Assembly (NCBI RefSeq): GCF_003989795.1
Contig: NZ_RZHG01000002.1
Coordinates: 1 to 64,000, forward strand
DNA from: Vreelandella andesensis
GTDB lineage: Bacteria > Pseudomonadota > Gammaproteobacteria > Pseudomonadales > Halomonadaceae
DNA: 64,000 nt
Reading direction: 5' to 3'
The stretch's first letter is position 1. Each line of letters opens with the position of its first letter. Positions 1 through 7,209 of the stretch are shown in pieces. The notes under the pieces were generated by a model, which did no database searches, was not told the DNA's origin, and was given only the letters and a program-made list of their open reading frames with translations. A program made the position numbers and the translations under genes.

Positions 1-29
1 TACCCAGCATGATATACAGTACCTGTTAC

Positions 30-146
30 GCCTGACGACCATAGCAAGCGTGAACCACCTGATCCCATGCCGAACTCAGCAGTGAAACCGCTTCGCGCCG
101 ATGGTAGTGTGGGGTCTCCCCATGCGAGAGTAGGTCATCGTCAGGC
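30..146 (+). rRNA. rrf: 5S ribosomal RNA
   Basis: The roughly 117-nt stretch has the conserved 5S core (GAACCACCTGATCCCATGCCGA, split here as GAACCACCTGATCC and CCGAACTCAG, then GCCGATGGTAGTGTGGGG and CATGCGAGAGTAGGTCATCG). Its ends pair to close helix I: GCCTGA at 30-35 with TCAGGC at 141-146. It is the last gene of an rRNA operon whose 23S gene lies outside the window. A strong terminator follows about 10 nt downstream. Exact ends are inferred from helix I pairing. Confidence 0.95.
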
Positions 147-155
147 ACCTATTCG

Positions 156-193
156 AAAAAACCCCCAGGGCTTACGCCTTGGGGGTTTTTTTT
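156..193 (+). terminator. rRNA operon terminator
   Basis: A hairpin with stem ACCCCCAGGG / CCTTGGGGG T and loop CTTACG is preceded by an A-run and followed by nine Ts. This is a strong intrinsic terminator directly after the 5S gene. The A-run on the left means it could also stop leftward transcripts from guaD. Confidence 0.92.
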
Positions 194-262
194 GGCTGAA
201 AGAAAAAGTGAATGGAAAGTGAATGGTAAGCCACAAGGGAGAAGCCTGTTCCAACTCACACC

Positions 263-1579
263 TCATAGATCCCTCCGGTGTTGGCAAATACCACCAGCCC
301 AGGTTTCATAAATGGCACGATCATCAGCAAGCATCATGAGTGCAAATAACCGCTCACCGAGTGTTGTGCAGTGTTTGGCGCGGCGTGTCAGCAACGCTGT
401 CGAATTGGGGTCTATTACTACAAAATCTGCCTCGTAGGTAGGGGCAAGCTGCCCAATATGGCTATCTAGGGAAAGCGCTTTTGCATTGCCGTGGGTTAAA
501 CCATAAAAACCTTGCCATGCGGTAAGCGGTTGCCCGCCGAGTTGACCCACTTGATAGGCGGCTTTAAGCGTTCCAAACCCAGATAAATCGGTGCCTGCGC
601 CAATATCGCTAGCATAAGTGAAGGCCATTCCGGTCTGTTTAGCTGCTTCCCGGTCGAATAATCCGCTACCTAGGAAAAGGTTGGAACTAGGACAGAAGGC
701 AATATTGGCACCTCGATCCGCTAATCGCCTGCGCATACCGTTGTCCAGATAAATGCCGTGAGCGAAGGTGCTGCGAGGACCGACTAAGCCTGCCTCTTCA
801 TAAACGGCTAAGTAGTCTTGGCTACCGGGAAATAATTCGGCTACCCAGTCTAATTCTCCGCTATTTTCAGCCAGATGGGTTTGCAACCAGAGAGTTGAGT
901 CATTGCGGAGCAGTGCGCCAGCGGCATCCATCTGTATTTTGGTAGACGTCGGGGCAAAGCGGGGTGTGACGCTGTAGCCCAGTCTGTCATTGCCGTGCCA
1001 GTCTTCAATAAGTCGCTCGCTGTCTGCAATCCCCGATATACCATCCATCAGAGCATCAGGCGCGTTACGATCCATCAATACCTTTCCAACCAGCATGCGT
1101 AGCTGACGTTTTTGGCAAGCGGTGAAAAATGCATCCACGGAGCCAGGATGGCTGGATCCAAACACTTGGGCTGTTGTCGTTCCAGAACGAAGCATTTCAT
1201 CTAGAAAAGCGTTTGATAGCGCTTCTGCATGCGCATGATTGGCAAAACGGCACTCTTCAGGAAACGTATAATCATTCAGCCAATCAAGTAGCTGACGGCC
1301 GTAAGAAGCCATGATGTCTAGCTGAACATAGTGAACGTGGGTGTCGATAAAACCGGGCATAATCAACTTGCCACGATAATCAATGACATGAGAGTCACTA
1401 GGCAGTTGGTGAGAGAGATCGCTATAGTGGCCTACAGTATGAATACGACTGCCTTTAAGCCAAAGTAACCCGTCGCTATAGTGCGCCAGACTACCTGGCT
1501 GGGGTAGGTCAGCATCACCTGGATCGCGTGTAAAGCTAACAATTTCAGCGCGGATAAAGGTATCAATTGAAGAATTCAT
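263..1579 (-). CDS. guaD: Guanine deaminase
   Basis: Hydrolytic deamination of guanine to xanthine, a cytosolic zinc amidohydrolase that feeds the xanthine dehydrogenase encoded upstream. About 438 aa, normal for the family. Visible metal-site motifs are DTHVHYVQ near residue 80, QTHLAEN near 235, FAHGIYLD near 275 and the late ASDIGAGTDLS with its metal-binding Asp. The start chosen is the ATG one base after the xdhC stop; an upstream ATG at 1609 would overlap xdhC by 29 nt and has no Shine-Dalgarno. Last gene of the xdhABC-guaD operon, converging on the 5S rRNA terminator. Confidence 0.93.
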   Translation of the reverse strand: MNSSIDTFIRAEIVSFTRDPGDADLPQPGSLAHYSDGLLWLKGSRIHTVGHYSDLSHQLPSDSHVIDYRGKLIMPGFIDTHVHYVQLDIMASYGRQLLDWLNDYTFPEECRFANHAHAEALSNAFLDEMLRSGTTTAQVFGSSHPGSVDAFFTACQKRQLRMLVGKVLMDRNAPDALMDGISGIADSERLIEDWHGNDRLGYSVTPRFAPTSTKIQMDAAGALLRNDSTLWLQTHLAENSGELDWVAELFPGSQDYLAVYEEAGLVGPRSTFAHGIYLDNGMRRRLADRGANIAFCPSSNLFLGSGLFDREAAKQTGMAFTYASDIGAGTDLSGFGTLKAAYQVGQLGGQPLTAWQGFYGLTHGNAKALSLDSHIGQLAPTYEADFVVIDPNSTALLTRRAKHCTTLGERLFALMMLADDRAIYETWAGGICQHRRDL

Positions 1580-1580
1580 A

Positions 1581-2453
1581 TCAGCTCTGGGTTGTTTTCG
1601 TATCGTCAATTAGAGCACGTAAAGCGTTAGGCTCTAGGCCGCGCGTTTCTAGTGAGGTTGGTTTGTCCGTTAGCAATAGCAGTTCAGTTACCACGGTCAA
1701 AGCAATGGCATAGGGTGTTTTGTTGCTAAGTTTAGCGTTATGAACACAGCCAATGGGGCTGCGTACACGCTCTATTTCTTTAGCTGGATAGCCCTCACGT
1801 TGGAGTCGTCCCTTGAAGCTTGCCCATTTACTCTCCGAGCCGATTAGCCCTATCGAGGCGACATCATAGCGTTGCAATAAGGCGGTGATAAGCGCGTAAT
1901 CTTCATCATGATTATGGGTTAATACGAGCGCATGACATGCAGAGGGTAGTGCTAAGGTTCCTTCCTGTGCACTGTTAAGTGTGTAGCAGTTAAGTCGAGG
2001 TTGCTGCTGATCCTGTTCGCTAAATACACTCGCTCGGCTATCGAACCAGTGTATTTGCCAGGGAAGCGGTGCGCTAAGATTAACGATCTCTCGTCCTACA
2101 TGCCCTGCACCAAATATGGCGATATTGACTTCAGCACCAAGGAACACCTCCAGCAGCACATTTACAAAACCGCCGCAGCACTGGCCGCTGCGTCCACCAA
2201 GCGTAAATGCTTCTAAGTGAAAGCCGTCGCGACCTTGCTGCAAAAACTCTCGGGCAGCGTGGATGGTTTGCCACTCGAAAGTGCCCCCGCCTAGCGTGTC
2301 ATAAACAGTGCCTTGGGTGATCACCATACGCGCGCCAGGTTCACGCGGGGTTGAACCCGCGCTAGTTACTTGGGTGGCTAATACGTGGGGAACACCGCTA
2401 CGCTGGCATTGATGAAGCGCCGCGTGCCAAGTTTCTGACGAAGGCTTTGTCAT
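1581..2453 (-). CDS. xdhC: Xanthine dehydrogenase accessory protein XdhC
   Basis: Known of the family: XdhC binds the molybdenum cofactor, promotes its sulfuration and hands it to the XdhB subunit. 290 aa with the usual two-part layout: an N-terminal XdhC/CoxI domain (SAGSTPREPGARM near residue 30, CCGGFVNVLLE near 90) and a C-terminal Rossmann-like domain (FGAGHVGREIV near 115, LTHNHDEDYALI near 180, IGLIGSESKW near 200). Its ATGA overlaps the xdhB stop, so translation is probably coupled. It lies between the catalytic subunits and guaD in one operon. Confidence 0.94.
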   Translation of the reverse strand: MTKPSSETWHAALHQCQRSGVPHVLATQVTSAGSTPREPGARMVITQGTVYDTLGGGTFEWQTIHAAREFLQQGRDGFHLEAFTLGGRSGQCCGGFVNVLLEVFLGAEVNIAIFGAGHVGREIVNLSAPLPWQIHWFDSRASVFSEQDQQQPRLNCYTLNSAQEGTLALPSACHALVLTHNHDEDYALITALLQRYDVASIGLIGSESKWASFKGRLQREGYPAKEIERVRSPIGCVHNAKLSNKTPYAIALTVVTELLLLTDKPTSLETRGLEPNALRALIDDTKTTQS

Positions 2454-4873
2454 AGCGACTTATCTCTGATTGCATTTGCAGCCAGCATTACTCGCTCGGG
2501 GGTCGCTGGTGTATCCAGGTGCGGAGACACGCGATAATCAGTCAAACTTGATAAAGCATCCCGTAGCGCTGACCACACACAAATGCCGAGCATAAAAGGG
2601 GGTTCACCAACCGCTTTGGAGCGATAAAGGCTTGCCATTGAGTTAGGGTGGCCTTCCAGTAGCTCAACGTTAAAAATAGGCGGAAGATCCCCAAACGTAG
2701 GTATCTTGTAGGTTGCAGGGCTGTCGCTAACAAGGGCTCCTTTAGTATTCCATTTCAGCTCTTCACTAGTCAGCCAGCCCATGCCTTGAATAAAGCCGCC
2801 TTCAACCTGGCCAATATCGATGGCGGGGTTGAGCGAATTGCCTACGTCATGTAGCACGTCAACGCGGTCGACTAGGTATTCGCCGCTTAATGTATCCACA
2901 CTGACTTCGGCAACGGCCGCGCCAAACGCATAGTAATAAAATGGACGGCCTTGGCCTGTTGCACGGTTGTAATGGATCAGTGGTGTGGCATAAAAGCCAT
3001 TTTCTGATAGCGAGATACGGTTCAGATAGGCTGTTTGGACAAGTTCGCCCCAAGGAATACGGCGCTCACTCTCAGCGATACCTGCGATTAGCATGCCATT
3101 TTCTAAACGCATACCTTCACGGTCTAAGCCGCCTTCAAAATGCATCGCGGCAAAGTCGAAAAGGCGTTCGCGCAGTTTGCTGGCGGCATCTCGCGCGGCC
3201 ATGCCGTTGAGGTCGGCACCGCTTGAAGCTGCCGTGGGAGACGTATTAGGTACTTTATCCGTTCGAGTTGCACTAATCCGAACGCTATCTAAATCCAAAC
3301 CAAGCTCACGAGCGACCACTTGGCAGATCTTAGTATGTAGCCCTTGCCCCATTTCGGTGCCGCCATGATTAATCAAGATGCTGCCATCAGTGTACACATG
3401 CAGCAGAGCACCAGCTTGGTTGAGGTGCTGGGCGGTAAACGAGATGCCAAATTTCACCGGCGTCAGTGCAAGTCCTTTTTTAATAATTGGGCTGTTGGTA
3501 TTAAATGATTTAATAGCTTCGCGGCGTGCCCAGTAGCCGCTGCTCTTTTCTAGTGTCTCCACCAGCGTATGCAGCAACTGTTTTTGATCCACTTGCTGAC
3601 CGTAGTGGGTAACGTCACGTCCTTTACGATAGAAGTTCCGTTTTCGGATAGTGAGAGGGTCTTCGCCTATTTTGCGTGCGATATCGTCCATCGCGGCTTC
3701 AATAATCATCATGCCCTGAGGGCCACCGAAGCCCCGAAACGCCGTGTTGGAGGCGGTATGGGTTTTAGCGCGATGTCCGGTAACACGCGCACTGCCTAAA
3801 GAGTAAGCGTTGTCGGCATGAAACATTGCACGGTCTACAATGGCATCCGAAAGGTCAGGAGAGTAGCCACAGTCACCAATAACGGTAATATCACCCCCCT
3901 GGATGACGCCTTGAGTATCAACTGCCAGCTGATAACGATTATGAAAAGGGTGACGCTTGCCGGTAGCGCGCATATCGTCACTTCGCGGTAGGCGTAAACG
4001 CGTAGCTTTACCTGTTCTACGAGCAATAATGGCTGCCACGCATGCCCAGGGAGACGCTTGAGTCTCTTTGCCTCCAAACCCGCCGCCCATCCGGCGCACT
4101 TCAACAATGACGGCATGAAAGGGAATATCCAACACTTCGGCAACGAGTTTCTGGGTTTCGCTGGGGTGTTGGTTAGAAGTATGAACAATGACCCCTTCGT
4201 CTTCGGTGGGTAAAACCAAACATGCCTGGCCCTCCAAATAGAAATGTTCCTGCCCTCCGACGAAAAGCTCGCCTTCAATCGTTTGCTCGGCTTGGCTCAG
4301 TGCCGCATGCCAATCTCCCCGCTGCTGCACGTGAGTGGGACGGACCACTTCATTACGCTCGGCAGCAATGACAGGGTCTAGACTCGCGGGTTGCTCATCA
4401 AAACTTAGTTTGGCTAGCGTCACCGCTCGGCGAGCAGCCTGAAGCGAGGTGGCTGCAACAGCAAAGAGACACTGTCCTGCGTAGCTAATTTCTTGATCAA
4501 CAAAAATAGGGTCGCCCGGGAATACTGGGCCAATATCCGTATGTCCGGGCACGTCGTGAAAGGTGATGACATCGACAACGCCAGACGCTTGTCTGACTGC
4601 TTCCAGATCCATCGCGGTCAAGGTGCCGTGTGCGACAGGAGATAGCCCTAGCGCTACGTGCAGTGCATCGGACGGGGCTTTAAGGTCATCAATGTAGGCT
4701 GCCTTGCCAGTAACATGTTTTTCGGCGCTTTCATGAAAGCTGGGAGCTCCTGCTTGGCGCTGACCATGACTGTCGACGGTGTGGCGTGAAAGTGGGCCGG
4801 ATCCCTGAATGTGATCATGTAATTCACGACGGGCTCGGCTGCTGTCGCCATCAATTTTAGTGAGCGTACGCAT
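2450..4873 (-). CDS. xdhB: Xanthine dehydrogenase molybdenum-binding subunit
   Basis: Large catalytic subunit of XDH, which oxidises hypoxanthine and xanthine to urate. 807 aa, usual for bacterial XdhB. The N-terminal aldehyde oxidase/xanthine dehydrogenase a/b hammerhead domain is followed by molybdopterin-binding domains. Diagnostic motifs are GGGFGGKE, FRGFGGPQGM, the cofactor-contact GTEMGQGLHTK and, near the C-terminus, AVGEPPFML holding the catalytic Glu. The gene overlaps xdhA by 17 nt and xdhC by 4 nt, which points to one co-translated unit. Several long antisense frames inside it are shadows. Confidence 0.96.
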   Translation of the reverse strand: MRTLTKIDGDSSRARRELHDHIQGSGPLSRHTVDSHGQRQAGAPSFHESAEKHVTGKAAYIDDLKAPSDALHVALGLSPVAHGTLTAMDLEAVRQASGVVDVITFHDVPGHTDIGPVFPGDPIFVDQEISYAGQCLFAVAATSLQAARRAVTLAKLSFDEQPASLDPVIAAERNEVVRPTHVQQRGDWHAALSQAEQTIEGELFVGGQEHFYLEGQACLVLPTEDEGVIVHTSNQHPSETQKLVAEVLDIPFHAVIVEVRRMGGGFGGKETQASPWACVAAIIARRTGKATRLRLPRSDDMRATGKRHPFHNRYQLAVDTQGVIQGGDITVIGDCGYSPDLSDAIVDRAMFHADNAYSLGSARVTGHRAKTHTASNTAFRGFGGPQGMMIIEAAMDDIARKIGEDPLTIRKRNFYRKGRDVTHYGQQVDQKQLLHTLVETLEKSSGYWARREAIKSFNTNSPIIKKGLALTPVKFGISFTAQHLNQAGALLHVYTDGSILINHGGTEMGQGLHTKICQVVARELGLDLDSVRISATRTDKVPNTSPTAASSGADLNGMAARDAASKLRERLFDFAAMHFEGGLDREGMRLENGMLIAGIAESERRIPWGELVQTAYLNRISLSENGFYATPLIHYNRATGQGRPFYYYAFGAAVAEVSVDTLSGEYLVDRVDVLHDVGNSLNPAIDIGQVEGGFIQGMGWLTSEELKWNTKGALVSDSPATYKIPTFGDLPPIFNVELLEGHPNSMASLYRSKAVGEPPFMLGICVWSALRDALSSLTDYRVSPHLDTPATPERVMLAANAIRDKSL

Positions 4874-6314
4874 GGAGCATCACCTCCTGGTTGGGCGACG
4901 AAAGCGATAGGTAAAGGCGTTCTAACAGGTTGAGTGCGGCTTGCTGTCGGTAATATTGGCTACCCCGTACATCGCTCATTGGTTGGAATTCTTCGGCAAG
5001 GGCTCGTTGCGCTGCTTGAAAGCTAGCTTTGGATACGGGTTGTCCTTCTAACGCTGTCTCTGTTCGGCTAGCTCGTTTGGGGGTTGCAGCCATGCCGCCA
5101 AACGCTATGCGAACATCCTGCAGAATTCCATTATTAATACGGTAGCAAAACGCACCTAGCACCGCCGTTATGTCGTCTTCACGCCGTTTAGAAAGCTTCC
5201 AAACCCTCAGCGTGGCTAGATCTGCCAATTGGGGAATGAAAATTCGGCTGATAACCTCATCAGCGGCCAATGCTGTTTTTTTATAATCGATAAAAAAATC
5301 ACTCAGCAAAAGCTGGCGAGTATCGTCATGGCGGGTAAGTTCTACCCAAGCATTGAGCGCCAGCAGTACCGGGGGCGTATCACCGATTGGCGAGGCGTTA
5401 GCGATGTTTCCTCCAAGCGTTCCTCGGTTGCGAACTTGCTGGGAGCCGAGTCGGTGAAGTAGGTGTGAAAATGTAGGGAAGTGCATGTCTAACAAAGGCT
5501 TGAGCTGCGTATACGTTACCCCAGCACCTACCCACCATCCAGGTTGTGTCTGGAACGTGGCCTGTTCAATTTGGCCCAATTCTGCCACGCGAGTGACGTC
5601 AATAAGCTGGTTTAATGCGGTAAGGCGTTGAGTGTTTTCCAGCCATAAATCTGTTGCGCCAGCGACAAGACGTGCATCAGGGTAACGACGTCTTGCGTCG
5701 GTTAATTCAGCCAAGGTAGTTGGCTGGACAAAGAACGCGCCGTCGTTGGCGGTTGGCTTAGACCCTTGAATCGGTTCACGGGCAGGCTGGGAGGCATCAA
5801 ACCACGGTGGTGCTTCCCAAGCATAGTCTTGCATGCTTAAGGCGGCGTCTCGAATAGGGCGATATCCTGTGCAACGACATAAATTTCCGCCTAACGTGGC
5901 TTCAAGCATTTCTGGTGTAAGAGGAGAGGGGGGATGTTGCTGGTTAGCGTGTAGTGTAAACAGCGACATAACAATCCCTGGCGTACAAAACCCGCACTGA
6001 CTGCCGTGACACTCAATCATTGCTCGCTGAGCTGGGTGTAAGTTGCCGTCGGTTGCTAACCCTTCGACGGTAATTACGTGCTGTCCGTGTAGTTGGTGGG
6101 CAGGGGTAATACACGCGTTGACGCTTAAAAAACGGCTTTGCGAGTCGCTTTGATTGTTGATCGCCACTGTGCAAGCACCGCAATCGCCCGATGCGCAGCC
6201 CTCTTTCGTACCAGTGATGCCCAAATGATCACGCAACAGCGTTAGAATGCTGGTGTCGGGGGGTACATTACACTGAATGGGGGTGCCATTGAGCAGAAAC
6301 TCAATCGTAGCCAT
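4857..6314 (-). CDS. xdhA: Xanthine dehydrogenase small subunit (2Fe-2S and FAD)
   Basis: Electron-transfer subunit that moves electrons from the Mo site through two 2Fe-2S clusters to FAD and NAD+. About 485 aa. The ferredoxin-like N-terminus has GCASGDCGACTVAI (plant-type cluster). The second cluster domain has HGSQCGFCTPGIVMS and GGNLCRCTGYRPI. A CO-dehydrogenase-flavoprotein-like FAD domain (RLVAGATDLWL, NRGTLGGNIANASPIGDTPP) and a C-terminal CO_deh_flav domain follow. The start at 6314 is preceded by GGAG; an in-frame ATG 25 codons upstream would read through the operator region and lacks such a site. First gene of the operon. Confidence 0.95.
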   Translation of the reverse strand: MATIEFLLNGTPIQCNVPPDTSILTLLRDHLGITGTKEGCASGDCGACTVAINNQSDSQSRFLSVNACITPAHQLHGQHVITVEGLATDGNLHPAQRAMIECHGSQCGFCTPGIVMSLFTLHANQQHPPSPLTPEMLEATLGGNLCRCTGYRPIRDAALSMQDYAWEAPPWFDASQPAREPIQGSKPTANDGAFFVQPTTLAELTDARRRYPDARLVAGATDLWLENTQRLTALNQLIDVTRVAELGQIEQATFQTQPGWWVGAGVTYTQLKPLLDMHFPTFSHLLHRLGSQQVRNRGTLGGNIANASPIGDTPPVLLALNAWVELTRHDDTRQLLLSDFFIDYKKTALAADEVISRIFIPQLADLATLRVWKLSKRREDDITAVLGAFCYRINNGILQDVRIAFGGMAATPKRASRTETALEGQPVSKASFQAAQRALAEEFQPMSDVRGSQYYRQQAALNLLERLYLSLSSPNQEVMLHAYAH

Positions 6315-6337
6315 GCCGAACTCCGTTATGATTGTTC

Positions 6338-6351
6338 TGACCGATCGGTCA
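6338..6351. promoter_or_regulatory. Probable RutR/TetR-type operator in the xdhA leader
   Basis: TGACCGATCGGTCA is a perfect 14-bp palindrome, and the flanking bases extend it to CTGACC-N4-GGTCAA. This resembles the known RutR box TTGACC-N4-GGTCAA. It sits 24 bp upstream of the xdhA start, where binding would block transcription or translation initiation. A TetR-family gene is divergent at 6530. The pairing of this site with that regulator is inferred. Confidence 0.72.
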
Positions 6352-6479
6352 ATAATGTTGAGCTTGGGACAAAAAAGCGTACCTTGCAAGAGTTTGTTGA
6401 TGGTGTGACCGCTCGCACTTTTTTAAAGCAGGCGACAATAAAGCTAATTAATATAACAATACCCATGGGCGACCTTTGG

Positions 6480-6529
6480 TGCTTAACAAAGGTTGCTTAA
6501 TAAAGGTGCTTAACAAAGGAGCTTAATCA
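6480..6529 (+). repeat. Short tandem repeat in front of the TetR gene
   Basis: Three near-identical 13-14-bp units, TGCTTAACAAAGGT, TGCTTAATAAAGG and TGCTTAACAAAGG, are followed by a partial fourth, AGCTTAATCA, ending at the ATG at 6530. Each unit carries an AAAGG Shine-Dalgarno-like core. The last one gives AAAGGAG about 9 nt before the start codon. Confidence 0.85.
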
Positions 6530-7189
6530 ATGACGGCTGATATCGCTAACCATGAAAGTGCCAGCAGGGATCGTATTGAACAGGCCATACTGAGCGCTGC
6601 GGAGCAGGTGTTTTCTCAACATGGTTATCGTGGTGCCAGCCTTCAGGCAATCGCTGATCAAGCAGGGCTTCCCAAGGCAAATATTCTCTATTACATGGGC
6701 AGTAAGCAGTTGCTTTATGTTCGTCTGCTAAACCGAATGATGAGTCGCTGGAACGCGGTGCTTGAGGACATCACGCCAGAAAGCGACCCAGCGAGAGTTT
6801 TGAGTGATTTTATACGAACTAAAATGATGCTGGGGCAGCGTTATCCCGAAGGTTCAAAGCTGTTTGCCGCTGAAATTTTGGCCGGTGCGCCGTTCTTGAA
6901 TAATTACCTCTCTGGTGAATTGAAAGAGTGGGTAGCTTCTCGTGCAGCCATTATTCGCCAGTGGTCTCGGCAAGGGAAAATGGATGATGTCGATCCACGC
7001 TGGCTTATATTCCTGATTTGGTCGGCTACTCAGCACTACACGGAATATAGTGCGCAGGTGACAGGGATTTTAGGTACTGAAGTGCTCAGCGAGACAGATT
7101 TCGAATCCATTTGCCGTTTTCTGGAACATGTCATTTTGAAAGGATGTGGTATTTCAGCAACGCATTTTTCCAGCGTTTCGTCAGTTTAA
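6530..7189 (+). CDS. TetR/AcrR-family regulator, RutR-like
   Basis: 219 aa with an N-terminal TetR helix-turn-helix (about residues 14-60: ILSAAEQVFSQHGYRGASLQAIADQAGLPKANILYYMGSK, read as consecutive motif elements) and a C-terminal ligand-binding domain like that of RutR/YcdC proteins. RutR senses uracil or thymine and controls pyrimidine and purine catabolism genes. Here the gene is divergent from xdhABC-guaD with a RutR-like palindrome between them, so purine catabolism control is the likely job; the ligand is unknown. The Shine-Dalgarno comes from the last unit of a short tandem repeat. Confidence 0.85.
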   Translation: MTADIANHESASRDRIEQAILSAAEQVFSQHGYRGASLQAIADQAGLPKANILYYMGSKQLLYVRLLNRMMSRWNAVLEDITPESDPARVLSDFIRTKMMLGQRYPEGSKLFAAEILAGAPFLNNYLSGELKEWVASRAAIIRQWSRQGKMDDVDPRWLIFLIWSATQHYTEYSAQVTGILGTEVLSETDFESICRFLEHVILKGCGISATHFSSVSSV

Positions 7190-7209
7190 CTGCTATGTCT
7201 CTACAAGTG

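Noticed and set aside
2941..3799. Long frames on the plus strand inside xdhB
   Set aside because: They lie fully antisense to a conserved enzyme, overlap each other, and have no ribosome site or recognisable sequence.
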